Of a stretch of DNA of 64,000 nucleotides, positions 1 to 7,182 are shown one piece after another. Source of the stretch: Novosphingobium endophyticum (GTDB taxonomy: Bacteria > Pseudomonadota > Alphaproteobacteria > Sphingomonadales > Sphingomonadaceae); assembly GCF_014640675.1 (NCBI RefSeq), contig NZ_BMHK01000004.1, forward strand, positions 134,620-198,619, given 5' to 3'. A program made the translations under genes and the position numbers. The first letter of the stretch is position 1. Each line of letters opens with the position of its first letter. The notes under the pieces are model-generated. The model saw only the letters and a program-made list of their open reading frames with translations, was not told the DNA's origin and did not search any database.

Positions 1-37
1 CTACCGTCCCCTTACAAGGCGGGGCGACGAATATCGG

Positions 38-340
38 ATGGAGAGGGTGAAAGGCGGCTGGGTCTACATCATGACCAACGGCGCACACGGCACGCTCTAC
101 ATCGGCGTAACCGCCAACCTGCCCGCCCGCATAACCCGGCATCGCGAAGGGCGCGGCTCCGAGTTCTGCCGGGAGCATGGCCTCGTCCGCCTCGTCTACG
201 CCGAACGCCATGATGACATCCGCGACGCCGTCGCCCGCGAGAAGGCGATGAAAAAGTGGAAACGCCAGTGGAAACTGCGCCTGATCCGCCGCCTCAACCC
301 CGACTGGCGCGACCTCTACGAAGACCTCACGCTGCTCTGA
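38..340 (+). CDS. GIY-YIG nuclease-superfamily small protein
   Basis: This 100-residue protein carries the GIY-YIG fold signature near its N-terminus: WVYIMTN, a short turn, then TLYIGVT at about residues 8-26. A conserved Arg and His follow in the ITRHREG segment, and a basic helix (KAMKKWKRQWK) lies towards the C-terminus. Length and layout match the stand-alone UvrC N-terminal-like (YhbQ/UPF0213-type) group, whose cellular substrate is mostly unknown. The ATG at 38 lies just before the first fold strand and lacks a strong ribosome site. The gene is transcribed towards the convergent DUF4145/nrdB unit. Family membership is clear; nuclease activity is inferred. Confidence 0.85.
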   Translation: MERVKGGWVYIMTNGAHGTLYIGVTANLPARITRHREGRGSEFCREHGLVRLVYAERHDDIRDAVAREKAMKKWKRQWKLRLIRRLNPDWRDLYEDLTLL

Positions 341-425
341 TCCGCCCACACGGCGCACACACCCGACACAGGGTCCCGATCGGCTCCCTCCGCACGCCCC
401 CGCTCCGCCCACCAAAACATCGTCA

Positions 426-443
426 CCCCTGCGAAGGCAGGGG
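426..443. repeat. Short dispersed palindrome, copy 1
   Basis: CCCCTGC and GCAGGGG flank a GAAG loop, forming a perfect 7-bp stem followed by CGACG. A very similar hairpin (8-bp stem, same loop on the opposite strand, same CGACG flank) occurs at 9936-9955. Both copies lie between genes, as expected for a REP-like element. Confidence 0.7.
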
Positions 444-471
444 CGACGGTATGGGACAGAGGAGTGAGCGC

Positions 472-519
472 CGAGACTTGCCGAACCGTCAGGTGAGGCT
501 AGCCGCAGCGGGGTGGGCT
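472..519. repeat. 48-bp dispersed intergenic repeat, copy 1
   Basis: This 48-bp stretch begins CGAGACTTG and ends GCAGCGGGGTGGGCT. It matches 29700-29747 at 40 of 48 positions with no gap. Both copies are intergenic and lie next to small GC palindromes. This suggests a dispersed repeat family of unknown function. Confidence 0.7.
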
Positions 520-567
520 AGCTGGGCGTGACGATAGACGGGGGATTTAGACTGTATCACGGCAAAT

Positions 568-1239
568 CTAGGCTGCCGCTTCTTCTGCACATCCAGTCAT
601 ATCTTTCGCTTCCCGCTTTGCCCTATTACGAGCAACCATTCTGGGCAATGAAAACGAGTAAGTGAGAAATGCCTCAGAAAACTTTTGTAAAATGGTGACA
701 TCGGTCTCAGTTTCTGGCGCCTCGTCGTGAACAGCATCATTGCCGTCCAGTCGAATCTCGTGTGACCAGGCTCCCATCGCCTCGGTGAGATGACCGTCGG
801 AAACCAGTTTCTCTATTCTTTTGAATAGAGAAAGAGATTTGTCGCTAGGACCTAGTATCTTTGTGGCGACATCTAACGTCTTTCGAAACATTGCTCCCGC
901 AGCATCCCAACGGGCGGAGGCTAAGTTTTCAAGTCCCTGCTGGTAAAAATGTTGTACGTTTGGGGGGAGGTCGTGTGGTATCGATGTATTCGGGGCGGGA
1001 GATATACCAAACATTTCATAAGGATACTTAGGAAAATCAAAGGTGTGTTTAACGGCATCCGGGAAGCTTCCACCGCCCCTCTTAGTGGCGTGAACAATCA
1101 CGCCTTTATTGCAAATACCGCAAACAGAGAGCAAGTAGGCTTGCTCAGATTTGTCACTCAAATTCCACTGGAATACGACTTGAAAGCCGGCATTCCTTGT
1201 CAAACAATGAGGACAATCACTCCGAAACTGAACAGCCAT
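568..1239 (-). CDS. DUF4145 domain-containing protein
   Basis: The protein has 223 residues. An N-terminal zinc-ribbon-like part has C-x2-C pairs (CPHC near residue 9, CGIC near residue 40). A helical DUF4145 region covers about residues 100-200 and includes an RKTLDVATKILG segment and a D-AVHDEA motif. DUF4145 is found alone or fused to restriction and other defence enzymes, but its biochemical role is not established. The ATG lies 8 bases past the nrdB stop, and a GGGGG ribosome site overlaps the nrdB end, so co-transcription and coupled translation are likely. Base composition is clearly more AT-rich than the neighbours, which suggests recent acquisition. Confidence 0.8.
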   Translation of the reverse strand: MAVQFRSDCPHCLTRNAGFQVVFQWNLSDKSEQAYLLSVCGICNKGVIVHATKRGGGSFPDAVKHTFDFPKYPYEMFGISPAPNTSIPHDLPPNVQHFYQQGLENLASARWDAAGAMFRKTLDVATKILGPSDKSLSLFKRIEKLVSDGHLTEAMGAWSHEIRLDGNDAVHDEAPETETDVTILQKFSEAFLTYSFSLPRMVARNRAKREAKDMTGCAEEAAA

Positions 1240-1247
1240 TTACCCCC

Positions 1248-2309
1248 TCACTCCGCCGCCTGCGCACCCCCACGCTCGCCGAACATATCCGGCTCGCTGC
1301 CGTCGTCGCCCTCGTCGACGTCGTTCGCCTTGGCCTTGCGCCGGGCGTCGAAGTTGCCCCACACCGTGTTCCAGTCGCCGCGGGTGGCGCCTTTCGAGTA
1401 TTCGGTGGCGCGGGTTTCGAAGAAGTTGGCGTGCTCCACGCCGTTGAGCAGCGGGGTCAGCCAGGGCAGCGGGTGTTCGTCGATCATGTAGACGGCATCG
1501 AGGCCGAGCTGGCCCAGGCGCCAGTCGGCAATGTAGCGGATGTAGCGCTTGATGTCCTTGGCGCTCATGCCCGGCACCGGGCCCATTTCGAAGGCGAGGT
1601 CGATGAAGGCGTCTTCCAGCCGCACCGTCTTCTGGCAGCAGTCGATGATGTCTTCCTTCACCGCCTTGGTCAGGCAGCCGCGTTCCTTGACGAAGGCGTG
1701 GAACAGGCGGGTGATGCCTTCGCAGTGCAGGCTCTCGTCGCGCACCGACCAGCTGACGATCTGGCCCATGCCCTTCATCTTGTTGAAGCGCGGGAAGTTC
1801 ATCAGCATGGCGAAGCTGGCGAAAAGCTGCAGCCCCTCGGTGAAGCCGCCGAACATGGCCAGGGTGCGGGCGATGTCCTCGTCGCTGTCGACGCCGAACT
1901 GCTGCAGGTAATCGTGCTTGTCGCGCATCTCCTGGTATTCCAGGAACATACCATACTCGCTTTCCGGCATGCCGATGGTGTCGAGCAGGTGCGAGTAGGC
2001 TGCGATGTGCACCGTTTCCATGTTGGAGAAGGCGGCGAGCATCATCTTGATCTCGGTCGGCTTGAAAACCCGCGCGTATTTCTCGTGGTAGCAATCCTGC
2101 ACTTCCACGTCGGCCTGCGTGAAGAAGCGGAAGATCTGCGTCAGCAGGTTGCGCTCGTGCTCGCTGATCTTCTGCGCCCAGTCGCGGCAGTCTTCTCCCA
2201 GCGGCACTTCCTCCGGCATCCAGTGAATCTGCTGCTGGCGCTTCCAGAAGTCGTAGGCCCAGGGGTATTCGAAGGGCTTGTAGGTCTTGCGGGCTTCGAG
2301 AAGGGGCAT
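1248..2309 (-). CDS. nrdB: Ribonucleoside-diphosphate reductase, beta subunit (class Ia)
   Basis: This is the radical-generating small subunit of aerobic ribonucleotide reductase, which makes dNTPs together with NrdA. The 353 residues contain the di-iron ligands D67, E98 and H101 and a second ESLH ligand pair in VRDESLHCEG. Y105 in ETVHIAAY aligns with the radical tyrosine of E. coli, which argues for class Ia rather than the tyrosine-free class Ic. The length is typical. The gene is separated from nrdA (start 12302) by about 8 kb of unrelated genes, although both are on the minus strand. A DUF4145 gene follows after 8 bases. Confidence 0.97.
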   Translation of the reverse strand: MPLLEARKTYKPFEYPWAYDFWKRQQQIHWMPEEVPLGEDCRDWAQKISEHERNLLTQIFRFFTQADVEVQDCYHEKYARVFKPTEIKMMLAAFSNMETVHIAAYSHLLDTIGMPESEYGMFLEYQEMRDKHDYLQQFGVDSDEDIARTLAMFGGFTEGLQLFASFAMLMNFPRFNKMKGMGQIVSWSVRDESLHCEGITRLFHAFVKERGCLTKAVKEDIIDCCQKTVRLEDAFIDLAFEMGPVPGMSAKDIKRYIRYIADWRLGQLGLDAVYMIDEHPLPWLTPLLNGVEHANFFETRATEYSKGATRGDWNTVWGNFDARRKAKANDVDEGDDGSEPDMFGERGGAQAAE

Positions 2310-2561
2310 GGGCGCGGACTCCGGTGGATCGGTTCAATTTCCTTGCCCGGTCGATTCGGCTGGCCGTTCAGGCGGCGCGGCGGGACTTTCCGGGGCGAAA
2401 GCCGACGATAACCAAAAAACCGTCCGCAAGGGGAGCGTCGGCCCGATTCTTTGCACAGCTTTACATGCACATCTTGCGGCTGCGGCTATATGGGGACGCA
2501 AGCCCTTGTATTCCACCCCAGCGCCTGCGCGACTCGTGGATGTTCCCCGGTTTGCGGCGGG

Positions 2562-3014
2562 TCAGATGGTCCGCCCGCCGCCCACCGGCCCGGCCGGCAG
2601 GTTGACGACAGCGCAAACGCAGGGCTCGTCGAAAGGATTGCGCCAGCCATGCATGACGCCGCGAACGACCACGAAATCGCCCGCTCCGACCGTGACTTCG
2701 CCGGCCTCCAGCACCATGCACACGCGGCCCTTGAGGACCACGAGATAATCGATCGTATCGGTGGCGTGCATATAGGCTTCGGTACACGGTGGAAACGTGC
2801 AGAGCGCGAAGTTCGAGCCGCCGGAATGGAGGTGATCGATCTCGTAGGGCACGGCGGTGTCCTCCCTGCCCGAATTGTCAGCCGGCAGGCTTTCAGTGCG
2901 CCAGGCGTAGGCCGCGATGGCCGATTCGAAATCGGGGATCGGACCGTCGATCACCACGCAGGAACGTCCTTCGTCGTCGAGCCCGGTGACGACGCGCCGG
3001 CAGGTTGAAATCAT
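2562..3014 (-). CDS. Cupin-domain protein
   Basis: This 150-residue protein has a single cupin barrel over about residues 45-135. It shows a metal-site-like HLHSGGSN strand, an HATDTIDYLVVLKG strand and a C-terminal GDFVVVRGVMHGWRNP strand with the final histidine. Such proteins often bind a small carbonyl or carboxyl ligand, and no substrate can be assigned. An in-frame ORF runs further upstream, but AGGAG sits nine bases before the ATG at 3014, so that start (MISTCRR) is preferred over the ATG at 3023. The gene is divergent from the DUF2171 gene at 3132. Confidence 0.8.
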   Translation of the reverse strand: MISTCRRVVTGLDDEGRSCVVIDGPIPDFESAIAAYAWRTESLPADNSGREDTAVPYEIDHLHSGGSNFALCTFPPCTEAYMHATDTIDYLVVLKGRVCMVLEAGEVTVGAGDFVVVRGVMHGWRNPFDEPCVCAVVNLPAGPVGGGRTI

Positions 3015-3131
3015 CCGCTCCATCTCCTCTTTCCTCTCCCCATTTTCCTGAGGAACCGTCAAGGCGCACGGGGTATTATCCCTAGTATAGCGTGGGCCGG
3101 CGCGCCCCGGCCCGTCAACAGGAGACATCCC

Positions 3132-3416
3132 GTGACACGGCAAACGACGCAACAACCCGGTCGGCAACCGGGCGATGAAACGGCGTGGACGACGGTCGTC
3201 GGAACCATTCGCAAGGGCATGCCGGTGATTGACGCCGACGGCACCCGCATCGGCAAGGTCGCTTACCTAGACGGGGAGGAAATCGTGCTGGAACCGGACG
3301 AGCCGGGGCAGGACGCGGAATTCGTCGCCCTCACGCAGGTTGACGGTGTGGACGAGACCAGCGTGCTCCTGTCCGGCAGGGGCGATGCCACGTTCGGGCT
3401 CGGCGGAGAGCCGTGA
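3132..3416 (+). CDS. DUF2171 family protein
   Basis: This 94-residue soluble protein contains a PRC-barrel-like DUF2171 module, seen as GMPVIDADGTRIGKV followed by EEIVL and FVALTQVDGVDE. It resembles the next gene in strand order (ID..G..IGKV..LDG..I.L, then V..VD..D....V.L), so the two are tandem paralogues. The start is a GTG with AGGAGAC seven bases upstream. DUF2171 proteins are common in sphingomonads and their function is unknown. A GGAAC motif lies at 3052-3056, but no matching -10 element follows it. Confidence 0.75.
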   Translation: MTRQTTQQPGRQPGDETAWTTVVGTIRKGMPVIDADGTRIGKVAYLDGEEIVLEPDEPGQDAEFVALTQVDGVDETSVLLSGRGDATFGLGGEP

Positions 3417-3459
3417 AGGCCAGTGAGCCGCAAGCCGTGGCCGCAGTGCGACCAGCCCC

Positions 3460-3485
3460 GGAACGATCGCGCGCCCTTCTTCGTT
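3460..3485 (+). promoter_or_regulatory. EcfG-type general stress response promoter
   Basis: GGAAC (3460-3464), a 17-base spacer and CGTT (3482-3485) match exactly the -35/-10 pattern recognised by EcfG sigma factors of the alphaproteobacterial PhyR-NepR-EcfG pathway. The element ends about 35 bases before the DUF2171 start codon, so the leader would be short. Assignment is by consensus match only. Confidence 0.65.
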
Positions 3486-3520
3486 GTATGGATGCAACCT
3501 TTTGAATTAAAAGGAGACGA

Positions 3521-3751
3521 ATGATGTTCGAAAAGCTCCGCATCCGTGAACACATGGAAGTAGCCACCAACACCGGTCAGCACGTGGGTACCGTCGACGA
3601 GATTGAAAATGACCAGATCAAGCTGACCCGTTCCGATAGCAAGGACGGTGCGCACCACTACATCGCGGTCGACAGCGTCGACAGGATCGACGACAACCGC
3701 GTCTATCTGAAGGAGGGTACGCCGATCCCAATGGGCACCGGCGCACGTTGA
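3521..3751 (+). CDS. DUF2171 family protein, second tandem copy
   Basis: This 76-residue protein has one DUF2171/PRC-barrel-like module: HMEVATNTGQHVGTVDEI, then DQIKLTR, HHYIAVDSVDRIDD and VYLKEG. AAGGAGA precedes the ATG at 3521, and a second in-frame ATG follows directly at 3524. A perfect EcfG-type promoter lies just upstream, so stress or stationary-phase induction is likely. Function is unknown. It is a shorter relative of the preceding gene, without that gene's Gln/Thr-rich N-terminus. Confidence 0.8.
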   Translation: MMFEKLRIREHMEVATNTGQHVGTVDEIENDQIKLTRSDSKDGAHHYIAVDSVDRIDDNRVYLKEGTPIPMGTGAR

Positions 3752-3790
3752 ACCTCCCGGAATCGCGGGACAATACCTGTCCCTCGCGAG

Positions 3791-3818
3791 GCCCCGGCCA
3801 TCAGCAGATGGCCGGGGC
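3791..3818 (+). terminator. Hairpin after DUF2171 gene
   Basis: A perfect 11-bp GC-rich stem (GCCCCGGCCAT / ATGGCCGGGGC) encloses a 6-base loop about 40 bases past the DUF2171 stop. There is no strong T tract after it, so it may be a weak terminator or a 3' stabiliser. Confidence 0.5.
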
Positions 3819-3938
3819 TGTGCGTCCGCGCGATGATCGCGCAGTCCGAAGATATGATACACAAAGGATAACAACTCTTCCCACGCTGCGTTCTTGGTGA
3901 TAGCCGGTAGCCAACGAGAGGACATCGGGGGAATAGGC

Positions 3939-6110
3939 GTGACGCCAGGAATTGTGAGGACTTTGGCCGGTTATCTGCTCGCGGCTCTGATGCCGCTGGC
4001 GCTTGCTGCCTGCGATCGGACCGCGCAACCGGTCGAGCCGGAAATGACTGCCAATCCGGACGAATGGCCCAGCTGGGGTCGCAACGGCCTCGAAACCCAT
4101 TACTCCCCGCTCGACGAGATCGACACCGGCAACGTCACCGATCTCGCCCTTTCCTGGCACTACGATCTCGAGCCCGGCTACACGCCGAGCACTCCACTGA
4201 TGGCCGAGAGCAAGGTCTTCATCACTACCGGGCATTCGCACATCCGCGCCTTCGATGCGGAGACAGGCCGTGAGCTGTGGGAATACGATGGCGGCACCCG
4301 CGAAAGGGCGACCTCCTCGCTGCAGATGACCTGGGGGAACAAGGGCATTGGCTATTCGGATGGCCACGTCTTCCTCGTCACCACCGACGGCTACGTCATC
4401 TCACTCGATGCGAAGTCCGGCAAGGAAGCGTGGAAGACCTACGACTTTCCGGACGACGCTCCGCGCAATGCCAACGGGGCGCCGCGCGTCTTCGGCGGCA
4501 AGGTGATTGTCGGTTTCGGGGGGGCGGATATCAGCCCGTCACGCGGCTTCGTCACCGCCTATGACGCGAAGACCGGCAAGCGCGCGTGGCGCTTCTATAC
4601 GGTGCCGGGGGACGAGGTGACACCGGCGGGTCGCAAGGCCGAAGCGGTCATGCGCAAGACCTGGCCGGGCGGCTGGAAGAACCCCGACGGCACCCGGCGC
4701 GGCGGCGGCGGCACGGCATGGAACGCCTTCAGCTACGACCCCGAGCTCAACTATATCTACCTCGGCGTCGGCAACGGCTTTCCCTATGCCCAGCACCTGC
4801 GCAGCCCCGAAGGCGGGGACAACCTGTTCCTCGCCTCGATCGTGGCGGTCGATGCGGATACCGGCGAATACAAATGGCACTACCAGGTCTGTCCCGCCGA
4901 ACAGTGGGATTGCACCGCCACCACCGACATGACGCTCGCCACGCTCAAGATTGACGGCAGGGACCGCAAGGTGCTGATGCAGGCGCCGAAGAACGGCTTC
5001 TTCTACGTCCTGGACCGCAAGACCGGCGAATTCATCTCCGCCGAAAAGATCGCCAAGGTCACATGGGCCGAGAGGATCGACGCGAAGACCGGCCGCCCGG
5101 TCGAGAACCCCGGCATCCGCTACCAGGGCAAACCGGGCCTTTTCGAGTTGTGGCCGGGCCCGACCGGCGCGCATAGCTGGATGCCGCAGGCCTACAGTCC
5201 GCAAACCGGCCTCGTCTATATCCCCGTGCTCGAACAGGGCGCGCTGATCGGCGAAGGCCAGGAAGGTGGCGGCGAGATCGCGGCCGGAATGGGCGTTACC
5301 CTCATCCCCGAAGTCGAGCTGCCCGATGGACGCAAGAGCTTCCTCAAGGCCTGGAATCCCGTTACGCAGACCGAGGCTTGGCGCGTGGAACTACCCGGCA
5401 CCTGGCCCGGCGGGGTCATGGCGACAGCGGGCGGCCTCGTTTTCCAGGGGCAGATCGACGGCAGGTTCGTCGCGCGCGATGCCAGGACAGGCAAGGAACT
5501 CTGGTCGTTCAAGACCGAGAGCCCGATTGTCGGGGCGCCGATCTCCTATCGGGTGAACGGCCGTCAGTACGTCACCGTCATCACTGGCTCGGGCGGACAG
5601 GGCGCCGGCATGCAGACGCTCGGCAGCCAGGCGTTCCGCACAGACTATCGCCTGCCCCGCCGCGTCCTGACTTTCGCGATTGGCGGCACGGACACGGTGC
5701 AGCCCGTCGCAATGCCCGAACGCGTGCCGCCCGAGGATCCGCAGTTCCAGCCAGACCCGGAGCGCATCGGGGCCGGTGCCATGCTCTTCGGCACCCGCTC
5801 GTGCGTAGTCTGCCACGGATGGAACGCCATCGGCGGCGGCGCGGCGCCTGACTTGCGCTTCTCGCCGATCATCACCGACGCGGCGACGTTCAAGGCGGTG
5901 GTCAAGGAAGGCGCGCTCAAAATGAACGGCATGCCGCCTTTCCCGAACTTCACCGACGAGGAACTGGAAACCCTGCGCTTCTACCTGCGCGCCCGCGCCC
6001 GGGCTGTGCCCGAGGAGCAGAAAGCACATCTCGACAAGTCCGGAACCGTGCAGAAGAACACGGCCGCGAGCCGGCCGGTGCCGGGTTCACGCTTGCCTCG
6101 CACAGGATAG
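3939..6110 (+). CDS. PQQ-dependent quinohaemoprotein dehydrogenase (alcohol dehydrogenase type), lipoprotein
   Basis: This 723-residue periplasmic enzyme has an eight-bladed propeller with repeated tryptophan-docking segments (AFDAETGRELWEY, SLDAKSGKEAW, AYDAKTGKRAWR). The catalytic Asp is predicted at D324 in QWDCTAT. The residue two positions on is Thr, so a calcium-type rather than lanthanide-type site is expected. A C-terminal cytochrome c domain has CVVCH starting at C622. The signal peptide ends in a lipobox (LAAC). The GTG at 3939, preceded by GGGGGA, is preferred over an upstream TTG. The vicinal Cys-Cys pair typical of PQQ alcohol dehydrogenases is absent. Substrate is unknown, and no PQQ biosynthesis genes are present here. 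Confidence 0.9.
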   Translation: MTPGIVRTLAGYLLAALMPLALAACDRTAQPVEPEMTANPDEWPSWGRNGLETHYSPLDEIDTGNVTDLALSWHYDLEPGYTPSTPLMAESKVFITTGHSHIRAFDAETGRELWEYDGGTRERATSSLQMTWGNKGIGYSDGHVFLVTTDGYVISLDAKSGKEAWKTYDFPDDAPRNANGAPRVFGGKVIVGFGGADISPSRGFVTAYDAKTGKRAWRFYTVPGDEVTPAGRKAEAVMRKTWPGGWKNPDGTRRGGGGTAWNAFSYDPELNYIYLGVGNGFPYAQHLRSPEGGDNLFLASIVAVDADTGEYKWHYQVCPAEQWDCTATTDMTLATLKIDGRDRKVLMQAPKNGFFYVLDRKTGEFISAEKIAKVTWAERIDAKTGRPVENPGIRYQGKPGLFELWPGPTGAHSWMPQAYSPQTGLVYIPVLEQGALIGEGQEGGGEIAAGMGVTLIPEVELPDGRKSFLKAWNPVTQTEAWRVELPGTWPGGVMATAGGLVFQGQIDGRFVARDARTGKELWSFKTESPIVGAPISYRVNGRQYVTVITGSGGQGAGMQTLGSQAFRTDYRLPRRVLTFAIGGTDTVQPVAMPERVPPEDPQFQPDPERIGAGAMLFGTRSCVVCHGWNAIGGGAAPDLRFSPIITDAATFKAVVKEGALKMNGMPPFPNFTDEELETLRFYLRARARAVPEEQKAHLDKSGTVQKNTAASRPVPGSRLPRTG

Positions 6111-6138
6111 CCGGCGGCATCGTTCAAAGCCGCCGGCT
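6109..6138. terminator. Hairpin between convergent PQQ dehydrogenase and copB genes
   Basis: A perfect 10-bp stem (AGCCGGCGGC / GCCGCCGGCT) with a 10-base loop overlaps the stop codon of the dehydrogenase. No T tract follows on either strand, so its strength is uncertain. Confidence 0.5.
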
Positions 6139-6192
6139 CGACCGGATACACCCCGACACGCGGCAGCCGGCCATGTGACCCGGCACGACCGG

Positions 6193-7182
6193 TCAGAACC
6201 AGATGCGGATGCCGGCCACGGCCGAAACGGCAGACGCCCTCTCGCCATGTGCCCGCACATGATCGGCGCTGCCGCCCAGCCTGCGTTCCCAGAACACGCC
6301 GACATATGGCGCGAACATGCGCGTCACTTCGTAGCGCAGCCGCGCCGAGGCCTCAATTTTCTCGAAACCGGAAGCGATGCCCAGTTCAGGCACGTCCTGA
6401 AAGGCGAAGTCGGCCTCCAGTTCGGGTTCCAGGATCAGCCGCTGGGTGATGCGCTGGTCATAGGCAGCCACCAAGCGGGCATGAACGTCGCCCTTGTTCG
6501 ATATGAAGACCTGTCCCTCGACCTCGAACCAGTAAGGCGCCAGCCCCTGGATGCCGGCCATCGCGTAAGTGCGATCCGGGTCGGGGCGAAAGTCATGCCG
6601 GACGCCGAGTTGCAGGTTGAACCAGGGATCGAGCGCGCGGCGCCAATAGGCGCTGACCTCGATATTCTCCGGCTTCTCTCCAAAGGCCCCCTCGCCCTCG
6701 AAGTCGACGACGGCGCGGTCGATGTCACCGCCGTACCACGCAGAACCCTCGAAGCCGTAACCGTCCTGTCCGGAACGCGCCCGGTATTCGAGCTGATCGA
6801 TCTGCAAGGCGAAAGTGCGGAAGGTCATCTCCCGGTACATCGCCGCCAGCGAACGTTCCATCGCCGCGGGCGGGAAGAACGCGTCGGCGGCCCTGTCCGT
6901 CGGCACCGGCGGCGGCGGAGCATCGCCGGGGGTATCGTCGGCGGCCCGCTCGGGTTCCATCGCGTGGCCCATGTGCATGGAATGGTCCACGTCGGCGTCC
7001 TGCGCCTGGCCATGGTCCATCTCGCCGTGGTCCATCGCTGAATGGTCCATCCCCGCATGCCCGGTGGTCTGGTCCCCGGCCGGAGCGGAATTGGCATGCA
7101 CCGCATGTCCGCCGTGCGCATCCTGCGCGAACGCGGGGCTGGCCAGGCCGCAAGCGAGCGCGACAAGCGCAAGGCGGCGCAT
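6193..7182 (-). CDS. copB: Copper resistance protein B, outer-membrane
   Basis: This 329-residue protein starts with a signal peptide (cleavage near AFA-QD). A His/Met-rich copper-binding segment follows, with repeated MDHS, MDHG and MHMGH units over about residues 20-75 and a Pro-rich linker. The C-terminal part, about residues 110-329, is the PcoB/CopB beta-barrel, ending in the aromatic residue (IRIWF) typical of outer-membrane barrels. The start codon overlaps the copA stop by one base (TGATG), so copA and copB form one coupled unit. CopB acts with CopA in periplasmic copper sequestration or export. Confidence 0.95.
   Translation of the reverse strand: MRRLALVALACGLASPAFAQDAHGGHAVHANSAPAGDQTTGHAGMDHSAMDHGEMDHGQAQDADVDHSMHMGHAMEPERAADDTPGDAPPPPVPTDRAADAFFPPAAMERSLAAMYREMTFRTFALQIDQLEYRARSGQDGYGFEGSAWYGGDIDRAVVDFEGEGAFGEKPENIEVSAYWRRALDPWFNLQLGVRHDFRPDPDRTYAMAGIQGLAPYWFEVEGQVFISNKGDVHARLVAAYDQRITQRLILEPELEADFAFQDVPELGIASGFEKIEASARLRYEVTRMFAPYVGVFWERRLGGSADHVRAHGERASAVSAVAGIRIWF

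Noticed and set aside
256..531. Long plus-strand reading frame overlapping the GIY-YIG gene
   Set aside because: Pro/Arg-rich composition, overlap with the GIY-YIG gene and the dispersed repeats; no ribosome site.
1197..2411. Long plus-strand reading frame across nrdB
   Set aside because: It is the antisense shadow of nrdB, as expected in high-GC DNA; no family motif.
2451..3008. Plus-strand reading frame across the cupin gene
   Set aside because: Antisense shadow; the cupin motifs are on the minus strand.
3052..3077. Second EcfG-type promoter before the first DUF2171 gene
   Set aside because: GGAAC is present, but no CGTT follows at 16 or 17 bases.
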